Source: Trochalopteron elliotii (taxonomy: Eukaryota; Chordata; Aves; Passeriformes; Leiothrichidae). Taken from it: 64,000 bases of DNA. The notes below the pieces were generated by a model, which worked only from the letters and a program-made list of their open reading frames with translations, was not told the DNA's origin and searched no databases. Numbering within the stretch: position 1 is the first letter of the stretch; each line of letters begins with the position of its first letter. The position numbers and the translations under genes were made by a program. The DNA is taken from positions 372,001-436,000 of the forward strand of contig JANPWX010020211.1 of assembly GCA_024734555.1 (NCBI GenBank). The letters are read 5' to 3'. This document shows, piece after piece, positions 23,323 to 36,000 of this stretch.

Positions 23323-23601
23323 ATCTTGAAGCCTTTGCTGTCTCCTTCACAAGTATAAAAGAAATGAAGTCTAAGTAGCAATGGAAAAACATTACCTACA
23401 TTCAAACTGACTAACTAAAGATTGATAAGATGAAATGCATCAACAGTCAAGCAACCAGAAAGTTCTTCTGAGTTTAAATTCTCATGTATGTCACCTTTAT
23501 TCAATGCCTTAACAAAATATTTCTGGGAACATTTTCCTAGTCTGTTCACTAAGATTGAGATAATACACAATATATCTGTATTATTCCTGTGTCTGCAGAG
23601 A

Positions 23602-23616
23602 TTGTTGTTGTTGTTG
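23602..23616 (+). repeat. (TTG)5 microsatellite
   Basis: Five TTG units followed by a T-rich tract to about 23630. A short simple repeat with no further signal. Confidence 0.85.
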
Positions 23617-24127
23617 TTTTTTATTTTTTCGGTAATAAAGAATAAATTAGAATTATTAAAGCCAGGTTGTATGGTTACGGAGTTTACAATGCAACCAATC
23701 AAGTTGCTACATCCAAATCCTCCATCTTTAAAGAGTGTTTAAAAAATACTGAAACGTGGCTCCTAATTGCTCAGCTTTTGACTTCAGTGCCACTAAATTC
23801 CTTCATGCTTATTTTTCTTAATATCACTGAAGGTGATTGCAGAACTCAGTATAGAACCCATATTTAATATTTACTGATATATTTGAAACTTTGACGCAAA
23901 ACAACCTTCTACACTATAATTTTGAGTTACACAACCTGAAACTTATTTGTATGTTAAGTAACATCTCAAATTTATCTCACCCTTATGAGAATACATATAA
24001 TCCAGTATCTGGAAGTTTTACTTGTCATAAGCCCCAAATCATAATATATATTAACTGCAAACAGCCAAACAGCCAATCTATAAAAGAGGAACTCCCAGCA
24101 TATACTACTTGAAACAGAAATCAAAGG

Positions 24128-24158
24128 AAAAAAAAAAAAAAAAAGAAAGAAAAGAAAG
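24128..24158 (+). repeat. Poly(A)17 followed by GAAA-type purine tract
   Basis: Seventeen A's (24128-24144) then 'gaaagaaaagaaag'. Could be a retroposon tail; no target-site duplication or recognisable element body is visible upstream. Confidence 0.9.
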
Positions 24159-25138
24159 CTTCAGTAGAAATTTATGGTAAAATAATCTCAAATGAGTATT
24201 TGCGTTTCTGAAGAGATGATCATCCTAATTATTATGGATGGATTTAAGATAAATTCTAAATGTTTGAGTTGGTTCAGACATGGCAAAGCACTTAGACCCC
24301 AGGAGATATTCTGTGTTTGCAGCAAGCAACAGTGTCATAACACAGTAGTCCTGCTCATTAGTGCTTATGAGAGATGTGCACTCAGTTTGCTAATTCGCAA
24401 AAAAGTACTGCATATACTGTTATTTTATTCAACGAAAAAACTTTCCTGAAGAGCTTCTGATCCCACAAACGCAAATTCCATATGAGAGTCTCAATTCTGT
24501 ATCAGAATCTCTATTCAGAATAAGCTCAGAGCTCTGCCAAGGGCTCGGTGTACGCTCTGACCCTCACACCACATCTCCTGCTCTTAACCACTGCACTGCC
24601 AACTTTTTCTTTCTTGGTTTTCTACAGCACAAGCACGAGACCACTACAGGAGGAAAAAAGTACATATTTATTCTTTAATCTGTACTTGACAACAGCCACA
24701 TCCGGTGTTGCAAGATGTAGTGATTTACTAACACAAGGTGGTGCTCTCTTCTTAGTAAACAGCTCCAAGTCTGGTTTACAGTTTGTGTGTTTCCGAGAAC
24801 TCCAACCAGTTTTCAGAGGCATTTTTCTCCCAGAATCAGAATTTCACGGATGTCAGATGTCAGAAATTCAAGTAAGTGCTTAAGCACTTTTTTTTTCCCC
24901 CTAAAGATGTTTTGCTGAATTAAATGAAACTTCTCACTGCATTTATCAGTTCTCCTATCACAGGTCTGCCTGCAGACCTCCCATTGCATCTTTCTCTCTA
25001 GCTGGTCTCTCTCATCCAGCCCACCAGCTGGATGTCAACTGGACGTAAGGTTTTTGAAGGAGATACACAAGCTCTTTTCTCAGAAGCTGATAAAAACCCC
25101 AATGAAATCTATTTCTTAGGTTTTTTATCAAGTGGTAA

Positions 25139-25171
25139 AAGATAATCCCTCAGGACAAGATAATCCCTCAG
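25139..25171 (+). repeat. Tandem duplication, 15-bp exact unit with 18-bp period
   Basis: 'aagataatccctcag' occurs at 25139-25153 and again at 25157-25171, separated by 3 bases. Its exactness suggests a young local duplication. Confidence 0.9.
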
Positions 25172-27604
25172 AACTTTATGAACAAGGTTTCCTCAGCACA
25201 CTCAGCTTCCACTATGAGAATATAAACACTATGTGAACTCCAACCCAGACACCATATTAAAGATCCAACAATGTTTTGTTTCCTATTTGTGTTATTAATA
25301 ATACATATCACTATTACAGTTTTTCCATTTCTCTCCTAGGAAAACACTGTAGGCTTTCATTGCCAGAACTTCTAAATCAGCTCTAAAAATATCAATCATA
25401 CTTCTGTCCATCAAAACAAGTGCATGTGCAGCCCTTCCAGATGAAAAATCAGAGCAAAACAAGGTTAATCCCACTTGCTCTTTACAGAAGGCTTTCTTTC
25501 AGATGAAAATTAATATTCAGAGCAAGTTCAACCATATGTTTTGCCCAGGTTTAATTTTTTAGGGTTATATATTTGTCTGGCAACAACAAAATTGACACAC
25601 CAGTGATGGGGGTCAACCACATACAGGACTCTGATAATTCTTTGGGTTTCAGTGTGGTTCAGACCCATAGAAACCCTTCCATCACATTGGAGCGGCCAGA
25701 GCCTTTTCTCTCAGTACACAGAAAGTCACAGATGACAGACTAATTCCCAGTCTCTAACAGGTCATCCTGACCTTGGGAATACTGGCCATCTGTGGGAACC
25801 CTCTCAGAGCTGCAGGATACAAATTACACAGGTAAACCTTGTTAACTATATGAAAATCAGCACATCTAATCCCTTGAGCTGACACCAGTGGTGGAAATTT
25901 CCTACTAGAAACTGCATCCTTGCCCTGTGGAAAAGTGCATGCTACATAGTGGCTGACTACGTTTTCCATCACCTCCATAAATTTCATGGCAAACTAGAGA
26001 CAGTGGCAATCCCAAAGCATAAAACAAGCAAGATAAACATTTTCTCATCTCTTCCTTAGAAGTGCACCACAAGAATAGTAAGCATATGGGAAATTAGTTA
26101 ACTTATAAAGACCTGTGTTACATAAACATCTCTTTAATCAGATTACTCTGGTGCCACGGGATTGTGCTATGCTTTATTTCCTCAAAGGACACACTGTTCG
26201 GTTACTATAGCATTTCTATATCTGGATTAATTAGAAACGGAAATGTGGATACAATTAAATTTGAAATTAAACATTCTGTGTAGGAGGGAAGATAATCACT
26301 GCTTTAGAATGATCTGGCTGCTCCAACCTGTGAAGAATCTAGCTATTCTCTCAATTAATTGGAACAGTACTGTGTGTTCTCAAGCCAGCTAACGGTGGCA
26401 CTCTGTACAGAGTGTCCGTGGACATACTGCTTCTCTGACCCATTATTTGACCTGCATTATTTGATGATAATAATAGTAATTAATATCCCTACACAACTCT
26501 TGATGTCAAGCATAGTACTTACACTTTTAAATTACTCTGGTCTGTTGCACCTCTTCTTCTGCCTGTCCTGGATTCACACCTCCTGCTGTGTTCATCAGCA
26601 CATCCTGAACAAGGAAACTGAAGTGTCGGTGAATTCAGGCAAAGTTCTCCTCTGATTCACAGCCGAATTTATTATCAATTTTGATTTCCATGAAGAAGGG
26701 TCTTCATAAACAGGATGTTCTCTCACAACAGAAAAGACAAATCCTCTTCCCCAATCCTGCCTCCTGTGGAAAAAGAATATGTGAAAAGTGACCAAGGTTC
26801 AAGACCTTAGGGAGTGGGTTAGTATTGATGCAATTCTGTGCACACTAATATCAATTTTTCTCTCAACAGAAATCAGAAAAAACTTTATCTTAACAGGAAG
26901 ATGTGCAACATTCTTGGGGCTGCAGCAATAAGAACTTAATACATCTCAGGAGGGTCATCAGCAGTACTCACAGACCTTATGATCCAGTCAGCAGGCCAGG
27001 AAAACAGAACTTCTGATTCTGTGAAAGGTCTTAAAGCTCATTATCTAAATGCTTGCTTCCTCTTTACCTTCTGACAATAGGGAGCTTATATTCTCCCCAC
27101 CTCCCAGTACAGTGAAAAGAACAGGTCCATAGGGTTGAGAGAGCACACCAAGACAGGGAGGACATACAGACTGCATAGGCTTCAGATTCAAGGCAGTAAG
27201 ACAAAGTCTTTCCTTCCTGATAAAACTGGTGGAGATATTCATACTAAAATGTACAAGGAAAGCAGGATTCTCCAAATGAACTGTGCAAGTAACAGGTCAT
27301 TGGGAAATTCAGACCCATCAGAGCAAAGAGCATTTCTTTCTGTGCATAGGCAGAGATCAGCTCTGTTTGACAGGTTGAGAACAGAAGTCTCTATTGTGTG
27401 CATTGTAATTGAAATACCAGAGTAGGTGAGGGATGAAAACACCCAAAATGGGACAACGAAAAATGCAAACAAAATTTACATGAGTTCTCCATAGAAAGCT
27501 TGCATGCGGAAATATAGCTCAAAGTTTAAATCTAATTTTCACATTTTAGAGCATCCACTGCATACATGCAAGTAAAACAAACAAAAATTAAAAGACAATG
27601 GAAA
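25172..27604. other. AT-rich non-coding stretch
   Basis: Only chance frames (for example 26359-26655 and 27135-27425). No RNA gene, named repeat or splice-flanked exon. Confidence 0.5.
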
Positions 27605-27690
27605 ATTATCCAAACTGCATAATTAGAACATCCTGATCTTCTTATTGCCAAGCGCTTGGCTTTAACTACTAAACCACATGGCTCACACCC
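27605..27690 (-). repeat. Relic of a tRNA-derived SINE (MIR-like, amniote age)
   Basis: Read on the minus strand from 27684, the sequence starts 'gagccatgtggtttagtagt' and continues 'taaagcc...cttggcaataagaag...atgttctaatt'. This follows the 5' tRNA-like head of old amniote SINEs, which read GAGC..TGTGGccTAGTGGtTAgAGC, then CAGAAGacCtgGGTTCTAATCC. The box A equivalent (tggtttagtag) and the box B equivalent (tgttctaatt) start 46 bases apart, the spacing expected of a tRNA gene promoter. It is too diverged to be a functional tRNA: the box B GGTTCGA core is broken and I cannot fold an acceptor stem. The SINE body beyond about 27610 is not recognisable. Exact family uncertain. Confidence 0.6.
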
Positions 27691-27775
27691 TAATTAATGC
27701 ATAAATTCAATGTTATAAAAATTTCCAAATCTTCTTTTCTTTTTTTCTTAATAAAGCTGAGATGGACATATCCAG

Positions 27776-27808
27776 TGTCAAGCAATTAGACATGTCAAGC
27801 ATTAGACA
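27776..27808 (+). repeat. Tandem duplication of 17/16 bp
   Basis: 'tgtcaagcaattagaca' is followed at once by 'tgtcaagcattagaca', differing by one deleted A; a third partial unit 'ttagca' follows. A local duplication about 90 bases from the SINE relic. Confidence 0.9.
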
Positions 27809-30800
27809 TTAGCATTAATCCACTCAGATATCTTCTGCAAGGCTTAGCATATAGTAAGTACATTTTCCAGTCTTCTTGTTGGGCTTTTTGCTCTTATTTT
27901 CATTTATGTCTTACTTTTTATGTTAAATTTTTCACATTTTGTAACCTTAGTCACAGGTCAGCTTCACTGAGGATGGGAAAGGATTTAATGGTCTCCTACA
28001 AAGTTACGGTGTAAATGAAGCAGAGATTCTCTTAGGAGCCTACATCACCTACCTTTCAGTGGGGGTTTTATGCATCAAGTATGTAAACAATTCTGAGATC
28101 CTGCAGAAGGAGAAATTCTGTGCCAGGAGACTGTAGCATATTCCCCTCAAAGTGTTTAGCAGTTATTTGTAAACATAAGAATGATAGGAATAATAATGAT
28201 AGAGAGAACTTAAATATCACCATGGAAATATTTACAAAAATGCAGAAGGAGGAGAAAAAAAAGCTTCTGTGCATGTTTGTCATGAAACTGCAAACTGATA
28301 CTCTCATATGCAAATGTTTGTAGAACACAAAATAGGAACAAAGAACAAGCTCTTGAAAGTGTAAAGTGTATTACTGAAATGGTGGAACTGTGAAGAGTCT
28401 AAGTTATAGAATAGTTTCCTTTTATAATCCTGGCACCTGTTTGCAAGGTAGAGACCTTGTTGCAAATATTTCCAGTTTATCAGAAGACTCCTACATGTGG
28501 CCATTAATCCATGTAGAGCATTTTTCTTTTAAAGTTTGAGGATGATTAGGTAATCTGCATATCTTTAAACAGAAAAACCCCAACCCAATACGGCCTTACT
28601 TTTGCCAACTCAAAACAAGCACAGGCTTTGAGACTAAAAGTCTCTTAAACAAGGTTTCTTACCCCAAAAAATGCAAAGGCACATTATTTCCATGTATGTG
28701 GAGGAGAAACTTAGTGGAGATTATCAGAAAATGAAATGTGACTATGGATCTTGCAAAAAACCTCCTGAAACGTACCTGCGTGGTGACAAGACCAGTGGTG
28801 TTTACCATAGCTCCAACACTTTTCATCCAACAACAATTTTTCTACAAAGTTTAAAAAACCCCTAGTTTTCTCAGGGGCTCACTATAGTACTTGAGGAAAA
28901 CCATTTTTTCAAATGGAAAAATTCAAATTTCTCCAAAGAAAAATTCAGCAAGTCCAAGGAATTCATAATCCTAACTCCCTATGATACTTTAGACATCCCT
29001 GCTGCCAGTGTTTCTGTTTTCCTGCCTCTAAAGCACAGTCAACCCAGGAATACTGGCTGAAGCATCTTATGAGCTCTGTCAGAAAACTCACGCCTACCAT
29101 ATCCTGGGGTTGCCAAGGAATTATAGCAGATGCTATCAAAACAGCTCCTGCTTAGGAGACCTCATCTCTGCAAACATCAGTTCTCAGGACATCAACGAGA
29201 AAAAATCTTTAGGAATCTTCAACCTGGAGGTCTTTTAATCTGAAGTTCTATTTGAAGTTAAGCAGTTGCCTTTCTGCATATGCACAATCTGTTTTGTAGT
29301 CATTTTGATGTCTAAGATCACCATTACCACCATGATACATAAACCACATCATTGAATTCTGAAGATGGGGGACTTGGAGTGGCTCTGCTGTTTGCTACTC
29401 AGTTATTATCATCTTGGGTTTGGATAAAACCAGAAAGTTTGTTATATAACTCTTAAGAAACAATTCTCACCATCAGAAGGCAGCAGACACAAATAGATCC
29501 ACTCACACAGGGCTGAGAAATGAAGGAACATATCAGATCTAAAGCACAGTAGGCATCATTTTCCTGGTGACCTTTTCCTTGCAGCAAAGCAATGGCCCTG
29601 GTGAATAAATGACCAATTTGGGTCTTTTTCATTTAACTGATTTTTGCCATTTGGGGGCTCCAGACCTGTTCCTTTCTCCCTGGGAAGGTCTGTCCCTGCT
29701 GTGAGTGGCTCTCTTGGTCAACAGCAGGAGGTAAGGCTGGTGGCAGCTGCCTGAAGAGAGAATACAACAACCTATTACTGCTTCATACAGGAACGGCAGC
29801 CACCTCCGATTGTGTGAAGAAAGAGAAGGAACACTTGTTTCACCCTCAGCAATCTCCCCTATTTCATCCCTACCTATAAAAGTTATTCACACAGCTCCTA
29901 CTGAGCTATGCAATCTCCAGTGTCCTTACAACACTCCTGCATTGCAGCAAAGCACATCGTGTCTTTGTGCGCATCAAAACTTGAGGCATTGAAAAGTAAG
30001 GTTGCTCAAGGTAACAAAAAGTTTGTAGTCCAGAAGAGCTGTTCTTTATTTGGAGAAAAAAAATCTCTTAAAAAAAAAGCTTACTTTTACAAACTCCCCA
30101 GAAAATTTTCAGTTCCAAAAAAGTTGATCGATCCACAAAACAATCTAGTGGTTATACTTCTCTATGTCTTCATCTTAAAACACTTGCAAAGCCAAACTGA
30201 AGAATCAATCAGCCATCTTGCAGTAGATCAGACAGGTAGCAAGGCTGGACTTCATTACTGAGCTTCCTGTACAAAAATTCCTGGAAAAAACTCTTCTACA
30301 ACTTCAACTTGCTCCATGGCAGTAAAGCCGCAGCCTGTAAAGCACTTTCTGGAGACTCAAATCTGTGAATGCAGCAGTACCTCAGTCTGAAGTGAGGAAG
30401 ACAGAGGATGGAGATGAGGTTCCTACAAATTAAATCCTATCTGAAAAAAAATTTGTAGTCACTAGAGGCTTAAGGGAATTGTCAGGCATGACCTCCAGCA
30501 TCTCTGAATCACCAGGGCAGATATCACTTACTTTGGTGTGACTGTGCAATGGAAGATGGGTTTAAGCGGTCTATCTTAGCCTCTACCTAAGATATAAGGG
30601 TAGGAAATGCCGACTTTATTTGATCTGCACAATTAGTTTCAACTAATCTGCAATGAGAAGACTCATTTTACCTTGATGCTACTTTCATTTCATGTGATCC
30701 CAGCACCCCGACTTTCAACATCAGAACATATGACAAATAGACACAAAAATTCATTACTTTAAAAAATATGTAAAGATCACGAGAGATTTATTATTAATTT

Positions 30801-31030
30801 TGCGTGACTGCTTTATGTAAGATCACTCTTTGGGGTCACTCTTACGGCAGGTATCAAATTTTGCCTTGGCAGAGTATGCAGGATAAAAGTCAAGACATGT
30901 TCCACATAAACAAAAAAGTAGCATTTTTTGGCTTGTTACCAGCTTCCTCATAATAATCTTTAGAGAGAATATTATGTAAAGTGTGGAACTTGTTATTTAT
31001 TTTTAAGTTATATTTAACTACATAAATATA
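27809..31030. other. Non-coding stretch
   Basis: Chance frames only, the longest being 29908-30261 (117 codons, Lys/Ser-rich, not recognised). GC-richer patch at about 29660-29760. No named repeat or RNA gene recognised. Confidence 0.5.
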
Positions 31031-31031
31031 C

Positions 31032-31065
31032 AGCTAAATAAGAGCTAAATATATAAAGCTAAATA
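31032..31065 (+). repeat. Imperfect AGCTAAATA tandem repeat
   Basis: 'agctaaata' occurs at 31032-31040, 31043-31051 and 31057-31065, separated by 2 and 5 bases, inside very AT-rich DNA. Confidence 0.85.
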
Positions 31066-31794
31066 AAACCCACTTGCTCAAATACTGTATGTACTGTAAT
31101 CACACCCTCTAATTTCATGCTTTTGGTCATGCACTTAGCATAAGTAGTTGTAATTACATATTTAAGGCATGTAATCATATAATTATTAAGATTCACAATT
31201 CAATTATATAATTAATGTATGCAAATACATAGAACTATCCCGTGACACTGATTTTAAGTAGAATACCCCACTAATTCTGAGGGGAGTTCTACTTAAAAAC
31301 TCGTTACACAACACAACTTGCAAAGGACTATACTGGCAGAAAGAAGGCAGACCCACTGTCATGATTCTTTGGATATCAGTGTGAAATTTAAATAAAAACC
31401 AGATACATACCTGAGCACATCCAGACTGGTGGGCCTCAAACCACAACAATGAATAACTCATTGCTGGGAGCTCATTGTTATACATAACAGATTCATACTC
31501 ATTCTAGAAATAGGCAGGCAGAAAAATAAATTCTCAAATTATTTTCATTTAAGTTTTTTGTAGCTTCTTCCTTCAGGGAAAAAGAAAAAGGTCAATACTC
31601 TGTATGTCCCCTGGCTTGAAGATATAAATCAAAGTTAATGATATTCAACAGTATGTGTGATAACAAAATCAAATATTAAATTATCTGACTTCTTAAATAT
31701 CAGAAAAGCTTTAAAGATGCTACATAGATATTCACAGGATCTGGGATGAAAATATTTTTTCCACTAAGATAAATATCTATTCATCTGAAAAATG

Positions 31795-31830
31795 AATAGT
31801 CATCATAGTCATCAATAGTCATTCATAGTC
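31795..31830 (+). repeat. Short tandem repeat with ATAGTC core
   Basis: 'atagtc' recurs four times at steps of 9, 10 and 10 bases with related ATCA/ATTC spacers. A small slippage-type array. Confidence 0.85.
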
Positions 31831-32932
31831 CAGGATCTTAGAAGTGATTATAAAAAATTCTTCACTGTCTATTTTGAGTTTAAATAAGTAACTGTAACTG
31901 CATGCTAATGGTCAAAAAAGAAACTGAATTCTGCCAGGAGAACACACTCAGGCAATGCTATTTACATTGCTAGGTACTGAAGGCCAGCAACAGATATACC
32001 CAAACTATTTCCATAGGGCTGGGAAAAACCCAGACTTCTCTAGTAGAAAGCTCTGAACCAGAGCCTATTTCATCATCAATTAGCACAACATGACTGACCT
32101 TTGGTGGTGTTTCTATCATGGGTTTCCCACTCCACAATTAATAAATAGCATTTATAACCTGGCGAGCAACACCTCTGCAGGTGATCTCCACAATTTTCAA
32201 AGTATTCTCTTCTATCATTGCTGAGGAATAACATAGCTAGCCTTGAAGAGGAATTCATCTCTTTTTGAAAGGTTACCAATAGCATTTCTCTACTGGCAGT
32301 ATTTCAAAGAGAAAACTACTGCTTCTCTCTAAGACCCTGCAGCTCTTTGGAGAAGGAAAGGCTATTCTGAAGTACTGTAATGGAGAAACATCATATTTTC
32401 TGTCTGAAAAATCAAACCAAAGTGAGAGGTCTTGAGGGATCTCACAAAAATAGGATGGCATATTTCTATTCCTCCAAAATGTCCACCTTATCTTCACACA
32501 GCACAACCAACATAGCGTTGTTTCTCTAATTTCAGGGGATTTCACCATGTGATACTGAAGTGTTGGAGCTGGTGCTGCAAGACACTTTCTGCAACAAACC
32601 ACAGAAAGAGCTTACACTGGATGTATTTATTCATCTTTGTTTGCTGCTAACACCTTATGCTTTAAACACTTTAGATGATCAGCTTAGGTTTAGCCTTGCT
32701 GCAATTGGAAGACAGCATCATAGGTCTGAGGGTAGGACATTTCCTAGGTCAGACACATTCCTAGCCCACTCCTTTGCAGTTCTTCCCCTGGCCTTTCCTT
32801 TCCTTGATTTTCAGCACCAGCTTACAGAGTGTTTGTAATTAGACAGGTGTTGTCAAGTTCCTGCAGTGGTTACCTTTTAACAATTGCCGTACTGAATAAT
32901 TCAATTCCTTTTTGTTGTTATTTGGTTTTAGA
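31831..32932. other. Non-coding stretch
   Basis: Chance frames on both strands (such as the 109-codon minus frame at 32273-32602), without a recognisable domain or splice context. Confidence 0.5.
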
Positions 32933-32972
32933 AAATTGGTTACATTACAAGCAAATTGGTTACAAAACAAGC
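32933..32972 (+). repeat. 20-bp tandem duplication
   Basis: 'aaattggttacattacaagc' (32933-32952) is followed directly by 'aaattggttacaaaacaagc' (32953-32972), with two mismatches. It lies just before the poly(T) run at 32996. Confidence 0.92.
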
Positions 32973-32995
32973 AAACCCACAAAGCCCGAAATAGC

Positions 32996-33011
32996 TTTTT
33001 TTTTTTTTTTT
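32996..33011 (+). repeat. Poly(T)16 run
   Basis: Sixteen T's. Read on the minus strand this is an A-tail, but no retroposed body is recognisable next to it. Confidence 0.9.
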
Positions 33012-36000
33012 CGAATGTGCCTTTGTTGGCAGATCATGATGAAGTGTCTCTTTTCCAACTGCCTTAAGGAGTTTCCCCTTTTCTCTTAAATGTTTTCTTA
33101 TATTGCTTAATGAAACCTGAAGCTCCTTCTCTAATGAATGTTCCCTGCTTAGACACACCCGTGATTCTTTCTTTGCACATTAAACATTTAGGCTAGCATT
33201 TCAGAATTTTAAGCTTGGTACAGAGAGGCAAGGGCTCCTAAGCAGAACCAGTCTTCACTTCTGACCCAGCAGGTCAAAGCATATCCCAGAGGCATGTACA
33301 CACATTTTATCATCGTGTTCAATGGATGTTGTCATGGCAGTTGACCACTGCAAACAGGAAAGTCATGAAAGTCATTAAGTGTTATAATTTAGACATATAA
33401 GGTTTTTGCTGCTGTGGGAAAATCCAGCACTAGGCTAAAATAGCATACAGCAAATACCTTCAAACATAGAAGTCAACACATTGCAAGGCACTAACTCCAA
33501 ATTTTCATATGAACTTTCACAAAAAAGAGGAGTTCGGAAAAACACAGACACACACTAAAAATCATGCCAGTTTGGATCTTGTTTTGGTAAACTTGAACAG
33601 CCTTGATACAAAAATCAGTGACACTATAGATTATGTGCACTACAACACATTTATTGTTGCTGCCCCAAGTGGCATTAAAAGGAAAGACATTTGCAGACTG
33701 ATGGCAGAAAATTATTTATTTCTGATGAGATATCATGGATATAGTACAGTAGCCCAGCATACATACCTCATCACCAGTTCCCATGAATCAAATTTGAGCC
33801 CAATGCTGAAGTAAATGCCGTGTCTTCCAAACAAAGATATTTTGGTGTATTTGTACAACTTCATGTCATTCCCAGCACTGCAGCCCAGCCCATTTCTCCC
33901 TCCACCCCTCATTCTTCCTACCTCACAGACCAACCAGGATGAAAGGAGACTGTGTGTGACATCTCCTAGTACACAGGGCAGCAGCATTCTCAAGAGCCTG
34001 CCTGTGAAAAGGGGTGACTACTGCAGAGACACTCCAAGGTCTGTTACCATGAGTATTTGATACCCTGTAATGCCAAGAGCTGCTAACAAACCTAGAGAAA
34101 AATCTGACTAATTAAGGTCTCACAAGGATATTGACCAGCAGTGACCTTAACCTGTGATGCCAATCAATGCCCTGAGCAGCACAGCCTGTGTGAGCTTCTC
34201 CCTCACTGGGAGATGGTGTCATCTCCTCTAAAACTCTTCACCATCATTTGGTAAAAAGGAAGACAGGCTTGTATCTGCTTTAAAATTGGACAGCAACATC
34301 AAGATGGATTCAATTAAGGTGTCATGTCCCATCTCAACTGTAAAAGGAGAAATGAAGTAGTACAATAGCATTTCACAGCTGATAATTGTGTTTCTGCCTG
34401 ATTTGCTCTAATTACACAGATTGAACAGGCTCAGTGTTACAGGCAACCATTAATTACCTGTTCTATAACTCAAGTGCATATTTTTCTTCAGAGTTTTATA
34501 GCTAAGGTCCTAACCCTTATCATACAAGAATTGCACATAGAAGTTTAGGTAAGCTAGTAACTCTCCTTCCACACCCAAAACCTCTCTTTATCATTTAGGG
34601 CAGACATTTCATTTCACTGCCAGCATACCTAAAGGTAACTAAATTATCCTCAAGAGAAACTTCAAATGAACTTTCAAATTCATATAAGAGCCTTTGCCAA
34701 CCATACATTTTCAATTATACAGTAAATTGTTTCATGGCATGACTGCTGCTTTTTACATTGATTAGTAGATTTTTTGCTCACATTGAACTGTTCAAGGGCA
34801 GAATACATCATGATGAGAATTGGATTTCAGAAAGTTTACCTCATCACATTTTGAAAATCATACGTAATACAGTTAACATTATACTTTTTTGTTTTATTTC
34901 CCTTTGTGTCTCTAAATTTTGACAAGGAATTGAAATGAATGCAAATGTTGAACTGTTTCCTATTACATATTTGTGATAACCATTTACGTCTCTAGACACA
35001 TAACTACTTTTCACTGAAAGTAATTTTGGCAGAAGTAGCAGGTTTGTGGATTGGCCCTACACAAATGTGAATTCCCATTATGTTTATGGGGCTCTGATGA
35101 ATACAAAGCTAGAGCTACTTAAAACAAGACTGCAGAAACACAGTACTTTGAAGGGAAGGAACATTTTGGAACTCTTTTACTCAATAGAGGTACTTTTGCT
35201 AGAGGACCATGAATAATTATTGTTAGACAGCAGGAATAATGCCACATAAAACAGCTCTGAAAACCTCCTTACAAAAATGAATGCATTAATTTATTACAAG
35301 CGAAGAGCTAAGTGTAAAAGTAAATAAAGAACATTCCTGTTAATGGAGAATTTGACTTTGAAATAATTTCATTATTTAGCATAAGTTTTCTCTTATAGAG
35401 CTGTTCCTTATACAGAAAACTAAATCTCTGATCTTCTAGAAGAGGACAGGCTACACACAGTCCCTTACTGTAAATGGCTGAAGCCACAAACTTATTATGT
35501 GTTTCCCAATGCTGTGTTTGAGTCTTTCTCCAAGGAATTGTCTTTCAAAACATTGTTATGTGCCAAGATTAAAAGTATCCACAGTCTGTCAACATTGTAA
35601 CCTGAAGTGAAAAAAGCATTTGTGCACGCTGAAAAAAAACCCTAACAAACCAAAAATCCCCCCAAAACACTCCCTCCCACACCAACACAATACCATGTTA
35701 CTAGAGTGATGACTGAATGCAAAATGATCCTAATAACATCAGTGTAAAGGTATTGAGATAAGGAGTCTACACTGAGAATTACAATTGAATATGTTGTACT
35801 TACAGAAATTATGTGTTTGCTTGAAATTCTGATAAAGGCATGACAGCTGAGACTGCTCAGAGCACTCCTGACACTACTTATTTTTAAAATCCACAGTGTT
35901 AGCCTTACATTTTTTCTCCTTTTGTTGTTTAAGCCATTTTATGTTGTGGGTGACTGGAATAGGTGAAATGAGAGAAACAGTAAGTCAAGCAACAGGAACT

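Noticed and set aside
23079..23392. Minus-strand frames rich in Phe, Val and Trp
   Set aside because: They are translations of the A/C-rich low-complexity tract read from the other strand.
24128..24158. Tail of a processed pseudogene
   Set aside because: There is a 17-A run, but no gene-like sequence upstream and no visible target-site duplication.
27605..27690. Functional tRNA gene
   Set aside because: Box A and box B spacing is right, but box B is broken and no acceptor stem can be paired, so it is a SINE relic and not a tRNA gene.
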